The position numbers were made by a program, and so were the translations under genes. Positions 1 to 5,115 of a DNA stretch of 5,115 bases are shown piece by piece; the stretch's first letter is position 1; each line of letters opens with the position of its first letter. Origin of the DNA: Bacteroidota bacterium (GTDB lineage Bacteria > Bacteroidota > Ignavibacteria > Tepidaquicellales > Tepidaquicellaceae); NCBI GenBank assembly GCA_003519545.1, contig DOWN01000167.1, positions 1-5,115 on the forward strand, in the 5' to 3' direction. The notes below the pieces were generated by a model that was not told the origin of the DNA, ran no database searches, and worked only from the letters and a program-made list of their open reading frames with translations.

Positions 1-483
1 AATTTTTACAGAGACTGGGCTTATGAATCTGAAAGCACTCTGAAATTAATAAATTTTAATACTGATGAATCCCTTAAAAAAGAAATAATTCCGGGTGGAA
101 GATCAGTAGGATTTTTAGCCGATCATCTAAGCAAAACCATAGTTGAAATGATGGCATTAACAGGTTTAAAAATAGAAGGAAGAAATTATGATGATCCTGT
201 TCCAAATACCGTTAAGGAAATTGCGGATGATTATCATACAACTTCTGAAAAATTCATTTCAGCATTGAAACAAAACTGGACTGATGAGATGTTAAATAAT
301 GAAGATGAGATGTATGGTGAAATCTGGAAAAAAGGTCAAACTTTACTTTATCTTTTGCTTCATCAGACTCATCACAGAGGTCAGATGACTGTGTTAATGA
401 GGCAAGCAGGTGTTCCTGTTAATGGTGTTTACGGTCCTGCAAAGGAAGAATGGGAAGCAATGGGTTTACCTGCACACAAATAA
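1..483 (+). CDS. DinB/YfiT-like family protein, 5' end missing
   Basis: The frame is open from the first base to the TAA at 481-483, giving 160 residues that lack only a short N-terminus compared with the usual length of about 165-175. Family knowledge: DinB-superfamily proteins are cytosolic four-helix bundles that bind a divalent metal through three histidines. Some act as thiol-dependent transferases, but most have no known substrate, and they are unrelated to DNA polymerase IV. All three likely ligands are visible: His42 (in FLADHL) and His121 and His125 in the signature HQTHHRGQ. The C-terminal segment QAGVPVNGVYGPAKEEW is also typical of this subgroup. The ATG at 148 cannot be the real start, because His42 and the first helix lie upstream of it. 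The next gene follows after 28 bp on the same strand, so co-transcription is likely. The family call is firm; the reaction is unknown. Confidence 0.9.
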   Translation, partial: NFYRDWAYESESTLKLINFNTDESLKKEIIPGGRSVGFLADHLSKTIVEMMALTGLKIEGRNYDDPVPNTVKEIADDYHTTSEKFISALKQNWTDEMLNNEDEMYGEIWKKGQTLLYLLLHQTHHRGQMTVLMRQAGVPVNGVYGPAKEEWEAMGLPAHK

Positions 484-511
484 ATTTTAAAATAAATTAA
501 AAATTAAAAAT
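484..511 (+). promoter_or_regulatory. A/T-only leader before the Bax inhibitor gene
   Basis: All 28 bases between the DinB stop and the ATG at 512 are A or T, with no G at all and therefore no Shine-Dalgarno sequence. A-rich, SD-free initiation regions are typical of Bacteroidota and relatives, where ribosomes rarely use SD pairing. The gap is short enough for the two genes to share a transcript. I see no convincing separate promoter in it. Confidence 0.4.
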
Positions 512-1249
512 ATGAATCAAAACGACTTTAATATGGACAGGTATCAGGTTGCTCCGGGAGCTGTTTCAAGCTCTGAATCTGCGGTATCTAAGTCTTTTCT
601 TTTTAATGTGTATAACTGGATGGCAATGGGTCTCGCAATTACAGGTGTAATTGCATATGGCTTAGTTGCTTATTTCGGTGAATCTGAAATTTTTGTTTTC
701 TTTCAGACAAACACTTTTGCATTAATTTTTCTTATCATACTGCAATTAGGTCTGGTATTATTGTTATCTTTTGCTTTGCAAAAAATTCCGACCATTGTCG
801 CTTATGGTGCGTTTCTCTTGTATTCGGCACTCACAGGTGTCACAATGTCAACAATATTTGTGCTTTATACCGGAACTTCCATCGCTGCAACTTTCTTTGT
901 ATGTGCGGGAATGTTTTTAAGCGTCAGTGTTTTCGGATATATTACAAAAATGAATTTATCAAAATTCGGTACTTTTCTTTTTATGGGTTTAATCGGATTG
1001 GTAATCGCTTCAGTTGTTAATATATTCCTTAACAGTTCTACACTTGAATGGATTATTTCTTATGTCGGCGTTTTATTATTTGTAGGGTTAACTGCTTATG
1101 ATACTCAAAAAATAAAAAGAATGGCAATGTCACTCGATGCTAATTCTGAAGAAGGAAAAAAAGCATCTATATTCGGTGCTTTAATGCTTTATCTTGATTT
1201 CATAAACTTATTCCTTTTCTTACTTAGAATTATGGGTGATAGAAAATAA
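512..1249 (+). CDS. Bax inhibitor-1/YccA family membrane protein
   Basis: This 245-residue protein has a polar N-terminal tail (residues 1-27) and seven hydrophobic segments at about 28-55, 66-89, 93-119, 122-144, 152-174, 178-195 and 217-240, the usual layout of the BI-1/TMBIM family. The signature GLTAYDTQKIKRM lies at 192-204, and YLDFINLFLFLLRIMGDRK closes the protein. Family knowledge: the bacterial member YetJ is a pH-sensitive calcium leak channel gated by a pair of aspartates in the last helices. Asp197 (AYDTQ) and Asp229 (YLDF) are the likely equivalents here. E. coli homologues (YccA, YbhL) sit in the inner membrane, and YccA modulates the FtsH protease. The role in this organism, calcium leak or protease control, is inferred. 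The ATG at 512 is the first start after the upstream stop and gives a normal length. Transcription should end at the hairpin near 1271-1306. Confidence 0.95.
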   Translation: MNQNDFNMDRYQVAPGAVSSSESAVSKSFLFNVYNWMAMGLAITGVIAYGLVAYFGESEIFVFFQTNTFALIFLIILQLGLVLLLSFALQKIPTIVAYGAFLLYSALTGVTMSTIFVLYTGTSIAATFFVCAGMFLSVSVFGYITKMNLSKFGTFLFMGLIGLVIASVVNIFLNSSTLEWIISYVGVLLFVGLTAYDTQKIKRMAMSLDANSEEGKKASIFGALMLYLDFINLFLFLLRIMGDRK

Positions 1250-1270
1250 TTTTTTTATATGTCTAAAATT

Positions 1271-1306
1271 AAAAAACCCGGTTAGAATTTCTTTCCGGGT
1301 TTTTTT
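1271..1306. terminator. Bidirectional rho-independent terminator
   Basis: AAAAAACCCGG (1271-1281) pairs perfectly with CCGGGTTTTTT (1295-1305) across a 13-base loop, giving an 11-bp stem with a GC core. A run of seven T (1300-1306) follows on the plus strand, and the A run at the other foot acts as the T run for the minus strand. It lies between the ends of two convergent genes (stops at 1249 and 1337), where a hairpin serving both directions is expected. Confidence 0.9.
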
Positions 1307-1336
1307 ATTCTAAAAATTAGATTTATTCTCACATCG

Positions 1337-2191
1337 TTACTCCACCCATCTTCTTATCACAAATCTTTTCCCCGAAGTTGATCCCCAGTCATCCACCGCT
1401 GTCCTTTCGCTCATTACTGATTTAAGACGTGAAACTAAATCTGATTTGTTTACTCCTCTCTCAGGTGTGCTTTCTATAACTGTGTTTTCATCTAATACTA
1501 TCACGACATGTCCTGCCCATACTATCAAATCAAGAGGTTGAAGTTTAGCAGCAATTTCAGATGCCTTCAATCCCTTTATCTCCACCGGATTTCCAAAGTT
1601 CACAAGTGATGAAGTATTTCTCGGAGTGTTACCGTTTGTTGCTTGGTATATTAATCCTGAACAATCCACACCTTTTAGTTTCCATAGTTCTTCAGTCCTC
1701 TCTGATAATTTTCCTTTTGGAGTATAATATTCTATCATTTCGGAAATTCCATCCGCAACATTTCCACCCCACATATACGGATAGCCTTCAAGCAATTTTA
1801 AATTCTCAAGAATGATTTCTTTTTGTGGAAGTAATTTTTCTCTGTCTGAAATTTTTGTATCCGTTAAATTTACAAACCTGCTGTCTATATATAACTTCGA
1901 ACTTGTATAAGGATAATCTTCAGTAGTCACTTCGTAAATTTCATATCCGTCTTTCGGTATTACACTATTAATTTCAAATACTGTATTTGGAAATGCTATA
2001 AATTCCATTTCCCTTATTAAACCTTTTCCGTCAAGTTTTACTTTCTTGCCTGAGTTTCCTCCGAATACACTTTCAAAATCATCCGTGTTCAGCACAGGAG
2101 TCCATATTCTCGCGATTGCATATTTCTCCTGAGCAAATACATTGCCAATAAACACAATTAAAATTAAGTGTAAAAATAAAAATTTCTTCAT
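1337..2191 (-). CDS. Exported NlpC/P60 (C40) family cysteine peptidase
   Basis: The protein has 284 residues. Residues 1-20 form a signal peptide (MKK, a hydrophobic core, then NVFA before Gln21), so it is exported to the periplasm or cell surface. Residues about 22-110 look like a beta-rich SH3-like module ending in YIDSRFVN, as is common ahead of the catalytic domain in this family. The catalytic part begins with YPYMWGGN (137-144), followed by the nucleophile Cys177 in VDCSGLIYQ and the general base His228 in WAGHVVIVL. Family knowledge: such enzymes cleave peptidoglycan stem peptides, typically next to D-Glu or diaminopimelate. Two oddities: 32 residues separate the WGG segment from the cysteine, against roughly ten in standard members, and the position that often holds the third catalytic residue reads VIES, placing Glu240 where His is common. 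The start follows from the signal peptide. The gene stands alone, divergent from the lamin-tail gene. The fold is sure; the exact substrate is not. Confidence 0.9.
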   Translation of the reverse strand: MKKFLFLHLILIVFIGNVFAQEKYAIARIWTPVLNTDDFESVFGGNSGKKVKLDGKGLIREMEFIAFPNTVFEINSVIPKDGYEIYEVTTEDYPYTSSKLYIDSRFVNLTDTKISDREKLLPQKEIILENLKLLEGYPYMWGGNVADGISEMIEYYTPKGKLSERTEELWKLKGVDCSGLIYQATNGNTPRNTSSLVNFGNPVEIKGLKASEIAAKLQPLDLIVWAGHVVIVLDENTVIESTPERGVNKSDLVSRLKSVMSERTAVDDWGSTSGKRFVIRRWVE

Positions 2192-2262
2192 AAATAAATG
2201 TTATTTTTTCTTTATATATGTTAAATTGCAAATTATCTTTAAAGACATCAATATAAAAACTT
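2192..2262. promoter_or_regulatory. Divergent intergenic region with both start signals
   Basis: These 71 AT-rich bases separate the divergently read peptidase and lamin-tail genes and so should hold both promoters. I can see only a weak candidate: TATCTTTA at 2234-2241, one base off the Bacteroidota -7 consensus TAnnTTTG on the plus strand, with no good -33 TTG at the right distance. It overlaps an 8-bp palindrome, CTTTAAAG (2237-2244). Neither start has a Shine-Dalgarno sequence. The region's role follows from gene layout; the individual elements are not resolved. Confidence 0.4.
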
Positions 2263-4476
2263 TTGTTTAAAAGGCACTTACTATACATATTTGCTTTTTT
2301 CATATTCACTCAGCCCGTTTTTTCTCAGGTTGTTATTAATGAAATTATGTATGCACCACAGGATGCTACCAATGAATGGTTTGAGATTTATAACAACTCT
2401 GATAATCCTGTTTCTCTCAGAAACTGGAAATGGAAAGATGCCACTGCAACAATCCGCACAATCACAACTCAGAATCTGATACTACCCGGCAGAAGTTTTC
2501 TCATTCTCTGCCAGGATTCTGTAAAACTTAAAACACTTTATAATACTCTGAATTTATCGGGAAAGTTCATACAAACACCCTGGAGTGCTTTGAATAATAC
2601 AGGGGGAGATAATGTAATACTTTTTGATTCAACAAACACAAGAATTGATTCAGTAAACTATTCAACATCTTGGGGCGGATCAAATAATTTTTCACTTGAA
2701 AGAATTAACCCTTCAGGACTTTCTAATCAACAGTCAAACTGGGGATCTTCAGTTAATGTTCTAAAGGCAACTCCTTCTTTCCAAAATTCACTGACACCTT
2801 TAAATTATGATGTCGCTTTAACTAAGTTTGAGATAACACCTGCAAATCCACAAGTCGGTGATTCACTAAAATTCAATTTCACTTTCAAAAACAGGGGACT
2901 TAATGTTGCAAATAATATTTTACTTGAAATATTTATTGATTTAAATTTTGACAGTGTCGGTTATATTGATGAGTTAATAGGAACATTTACAGTAAACTCT
3001 TTGAACATCGGTGACTCTGTGAATTACACATATACGAGATATGCTTCAGATAGCGGTGCAAAACAATTTATAGGGAAAATTTCTTTCCCACAGGAAGAAG
3101 ATACTACAAATAATAAACTTGTAAGAAGAATAAATATTGGTGGATTTATATCCTCAACAGGATTAAAAATTAATGAGATTATGTATGCCCCGGTTTCTCC
3201 TGAAAAAGAATGGTTTGAACTTATCAATACTACAACTGAAACTGTTAACCTTGCTAACTGGAAATGGAAAGATGCGACATCTACTGTAAGAACTATAACT
3301 AATCAGAATATTTTTGTTAAACCAAATTCTTATGTTGTAATCTGCGAAGACACTGTTAGTGTAAGACAAGTTCATCCTCAGATTTCCGGTATCATTATTC
3401 AAACTTCCTGGAATGCTCTTAATAATTCCGGTGATGATTTAATTATTTATAATCCTAATGGAGTAACAGAAGATTCAGTTAATTATAAATCTTCATGGGG
3501 AGGCAGTTCTAAATTTTCTCTTGAAAGAATTAATCCTGACGGATTATCAAACGATTCATCTAACTGGGCATCTTCAATTGCCTGTGCTTTCTCTACGCCT
3601 GATGCTGAAAACTCTGTCAGAACTATAACCTCATATTCAAAAGGTGATGTTGTGATTAATGAAATTATGTATGATCCGCTTACGGGAAATGCTGAATGGA
3701 TTGAACTTTATAATCCAAAAAACTTTGCCATAAAACTAACAGGTTGGAAGTTTAATGAATCAAACTCATTTATAAATGTAAGTGATACCTGCGAATTTAA
3801 TTTTACTCCCGGCTCTTATCTTGTCATTTCTTCTGACTCAACTATTTATAACCGTTTCCCTGATTTAAGAAATTTATCTGCAAATCAAAAACTTGTTATT
3901 TCCACTTCATCATTCAGTTTAAGTAATGATGGTGAGCCGTTAAAAATTTATGATGCTAAAAATAATTTGATTGACAGTGTTTATTATAAAAGCAATTGGC
4001 AAAATCCTAATCTCGCTTCTACTAAAGGATTTTCACTTGAGAGAATTAATCCATTGTTCCCTTCCAATGAAGCAAGCAACTGGAGTTCATCAACTGATAT
4101 TTTAGGCGGAACACCTTGTAAGAAAAATAGTATTTATCTCGATGTTCCAAATTCAAACACAACCATTACAATTTCACCAAATCCATTTTCCCCTGATGGA
4201 GACGGATTTGAAGATAATACGATTATTTCTTATAAACTTAAATCAAGATTTGCACAAGTCAGAGCAAAAATTTTTGATTCAAAAGGAAGACTGGTAAAAA
4301 CTCTGCTTAATAATCAAACTTCAGGTTCTGAAGGAAATATTATATATAATGGTCTCGGCGATGACGGTCAAAGATTAAGAATTGGAATTTATATTGTCTT
4401 TATTGAAGCGATTGATGATTCAGGCGGTGTCATTGAAACAGCCAAAGCAACTTTTGTAGTTGCTGTTAAACTTTAA
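2263..4476 (+). CDS. Exported triple lamin-tail-domain protein with C-terminal sorting-like domain
   Basis: The protein has 737 residues, including a signal peptide of about 21 residues (basic FKRH, hydrophobic YIFAFFIF, cleavage near VFS/QVV). Domains in order: lamin-tail 1 (about 23-176), a CARDB-like Ig-type beta domain (183-293, with VGDSLKFNFTFKNRG), lamin-tail 2 (301-451), lamin-tail 3 (461-623), and a FlgD-Ig/T9SS-tail-like domain (635-735) opening with SPNPFSPDGDGFEDN, whose Asp-rich loop resembles a calcium site. Each lamin-tail copy opens with INEIMY, then EWFE or EWIE, then NWKW or GWKF, and closes with FSLERINP. Family knowledge: bacterial lamin-tail domains occur on secreted or surface proteins, often nucleases, phosphatases or adhesins. 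No catalytic domain is visible here, so a structural or adhesive surface role is an inference. TTG at 2263 is the only standard start between the in-frame stop at 2254-2256 and the signal peptide; the first in-frame ATG (2347) would delete the peptide. A glycosyltransferase gene follows after 8 bp. Confidence 0.88.
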   Translation: MFKRHLLYIFAFFIFTQPVFSQVVINEIMYAPQDATNEWFEIYNNSDNPVSLRNWKWKDATATIRTITTQNLILPGRSFLILCQDSVKLKTLYNTLNLSGKFIQTPWSALNNTGGDNVILFDSTNTRIDSVNYSTSWGGSNNFSLERINPSGLSNQQSNWGSSVNVLKATPSFQNSLTPLNYDVALTKFEITPANPQVGDSLKFNFTFKNRGLNVANNILLEIFIDLNFDSVGYIDELIGTFTVNSLNIGDSVNYTYTRYASDSGAKQFIGKISFPQEEDTTNNKLVRRINIGGFISSTGLKINEIMYAPVSPEKEWFELINTTTETVNLANWKWKDATSTVRTITNQNIFVKPNSYVVICEDTVSVRQVHPQISGIIIQTSWNALNNSGDDLIIYNPNGVTEDSVNYKSSWGGSSKFSLERINPDGLSNDSSNWASSIACAFSTPDAENSVRTITSYSKGDVVINEIMYDPLTGNAEWIELYNPKNFAIKLTGWKFNESNSFINVSDTCEFNFTPGSYLVISSDSTIYNRFPDLRNLSANQKLVISTSSFSLSNDGEPLKIYDAKNNLIDSVYYKSNWQNPNLASTKGFSLERINPLFPSNEASNWSSSTDILGGTPCKKNSIYLDVPNSNTTITISPNPFSPDGDGFEDNTIISYKLKSRFAQVRAKIFDSKGRLVKTLLNNQTSGSEGNIIYNGLGDDGQRLRIGIYIVFIEAIDDSGGVIETAKATFVVAVKL
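2329..4131 (+). repeat. Three intragenic lamin-tail repeat units
   Basis: The repeat units lie at about 2329-2790, 3163-3615 and 3643-4131 within the lamin-tail gene. Units 1 and 2 agree at about half of their residues by hand alignment and share a 20-base identical tract (2422-2441 and 3256-3275). Units 1 and 3 share 19 identical bases (2335-2353 and 3655-3673), and unit 2 (3169-3187) differs from these at one base. The CARDB-like domain sits between units 1 and 2, while units 2 and 3 are nearly adjacent. The pattern fits internal duplication followed by divergence, with unit 3 the most changed. Confidence 0.85.
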
Positions 4477-4484
4477 TTTTAAAA

Positions 4485-5115
4485 TTGAAAAAAAATATTC
4501 TAAATTATTTAATTTTAATAGCCGTTGTATTTGCGGTTTATTTTAATTCACTTGAAAATCAATTTGTGTTCGATGACGAGTCTGTTATTCAGACTAACTC
4601 ATCTTTAACTACTCTCTCAAGCATTCCAAAATATTTTACCGGAGATGATGGGTTCCATAAAGTGATAGGGAAGTATTACCGCCCGGTCGTTTCAACCTCT
4701 TATAACATAGACTATGCTATATGGGGATTGAATCCTTTTGGCTTTCACCTCACTAATATTATAATTCATTTAATAGCCACTTTAATTTTATTCAGGTTAT
4801 TACAACTAATTTTTATCAAGCAGAAAAATGTCAACCTGATTGCACTTCTCGGTACTTTGATTTTTGCCGTTCATCCTATTCATACTGAAGCAGTTAGTTG
4901 GGTTAGCGGTAGGACTGATTCTTTCTTTACAATATTTTTCTTTGCTTCATTTTTATATTATTTAAAATACACCGGTTACCCTGACTTCGAAAATAAAAAC
5001 AATAAATATTTATATATATCACTTATTTATTTTGCTTTTGGGTTGCTCACAAAAGAAATGATTGTAACATTACCGGTGATTCTTATATTTTTCGATTATA
5101 CATTCAGACAAAAAC
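4485..5115 (+). CDS. GT-C fold membrane glycosyltransferase, TMTC/DUF1736-like (3' end missing)
   Basis: An open frame runs from TTG at 4485 to the window edge, covering 210 codons. Residues 5-23 form the first membrane helix. A loop follows with FDDE (29-32); Asp30 and Asp31 match the acidic pair on the first extracytoplasmic loop of GT-C enzymes. Further signatures are YYRPV (64-68), NPFGFHLTNIIIH (83-95), HPIHTEAVSWVSGRTD (130-145) and LLTKEMIVTLP (187-197), with more helices at about 87-111, 118-130, 146-161, 175-189 and 192-204. Family knowledge: these proteins use polyprenyl-phosphate sugars. Eukaryotic TMTC1-4 O-mannosylate cadherins, and relatives usually end in TPR repeats, which would lie beyond this window. 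The bacterial acceptor is unknown. TTG is the only standard start between the in-frame stop at 4467-4469 and the first helix; no in-frame ATG occurs until about 5058. It begins 8 bp after the lamin-tail gene, which implies an operon. Confidence 0.88.
   Translation, partial: MKKNILNYLILIAVVFAVYFNSLENQFVFDDESVIQTNSSLTTLSSIPKYFTGDDGFHKVIGKYYRPVVSTSYNIDYAIWGLNPFGFHLTNIIIHLIATLILFRLLQLIFIKQKNVNLIALLGTLIFAVHPIHTEAVSWVSGRTDSFFTIFFFASFLYYLKYTGYPDFENKNNKYLYISLIYFAFGLLTKEMIVTLPVILIFFDYTFRQK

Noticed and set aside
148..483. Complete 111-residue gene starting at the ATG at 148
   Set aside because: The frame is open to base 1, and the upstream codons encode conserved DinB-family sequence including the first metal-binding His, so this is an internal methionine.
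1..483. DinB as DNA polymerase IV
   Set aside because: The name is shared, but the sequence has the HHRGQ metal-site motif of the four-helix DinB superfamily and no polymerase motifs.
1561..1815. 84-residue open frame on the plus strand inside the peptidase gene
   Set aside because: It lies wholly antisense to a well-supported NlpC/P60 coding region and shows no recognisable domain.
2079..2309. 76-residue open frame on the minus strand spanning the divergent spacer
   Set aside because: It overlaps the signal-peptide ends of both real genes, is rich in Asn/Ile/Lys as chance AT-rich translation would be, and has no domain.
3024..3402. Two overlapping minus-strand open frames inside the lamin-tail gene, and a short plus-strand one at 2291-2479
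   Set aside because: They are shadows of a strongly supported gene in other frames, without start context or similarity.
2335..3673. Recurring near-identical 19-20 base tracts as a possible CRISPR array or mobile-element ends
   Set aside because: They keep the reading frame and encode conserved lamin-tail motifs (INEIMY, NWKWKDA), and spacings of about 834 and 486 bases are domain-sized, not array-like.

Overview
This AT-rich window has tightly packed genes, and none of its starts carries a recognisable Shine-Dalgarno sequence. Leaders are A/T-rich, and two genes appear to begin with TTG. Together with a secreted multi-domain lamin-tail protein carrying an NPFSPDGDG-type C-terminal domain, this suggests a member of the Bacteroidota/Ignavibacteriota (FCB) group. 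That placement is inference from gene content and style; there is no rRNA or other phylogenetic marker here.

Layout. Positions 1-483 (+) hold the 3' part of a DinB/YfiT-like metal-binding four-helix-bundle protein. After a 28-nt A/T-only gap comes a seven-helix Bax inhibitor-1/YccA-family membrane protein (512-1249, +). A strong bidirectional hairpin terminator (about 1271-1306) separates this pair from a convergent gene on the minus strand (1337-2191), an exported NlpC/P60 (C40) cysteine peptidase. A 71-bp divergent spacer (2192-2262) must carry the 5' signals of the peptidase and of the plus-strand unit that follows. That unit starts with a 737-residue exported protein (2263-4476, TTG start) built from three lamin-tail domains, one CARDB-like domain and a C-terminal FlgD/sorting-type beta domain. 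Eight bases after its stop begins a GT-C fold membrane glycosyltransferase of the TMTC/DUF1736 type (4485 to the window edge, again TTG start, cut off on the right).

How the genes may work together. The first two genes look like general stress or housekeeping functions. The peptidase, lamin-tail protein and glycosyltransferase all act in or across the envelope. The lamin-tail protein and glycosyltransferase are so close that co-transcription is very likely. The lamin-tail protein also carries eleven tripeptides matching the Bacteroidota O-glycosylation sequon D-(S/T)-(A/I/L/V/M/T). A substrate-enzyme link between the two is a testable but unproven idea.

I see no mobile element, CRISPR array, tRNA, rRNA or clear riboswitch. 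There is no gene-free stretch longer than 87 bases.
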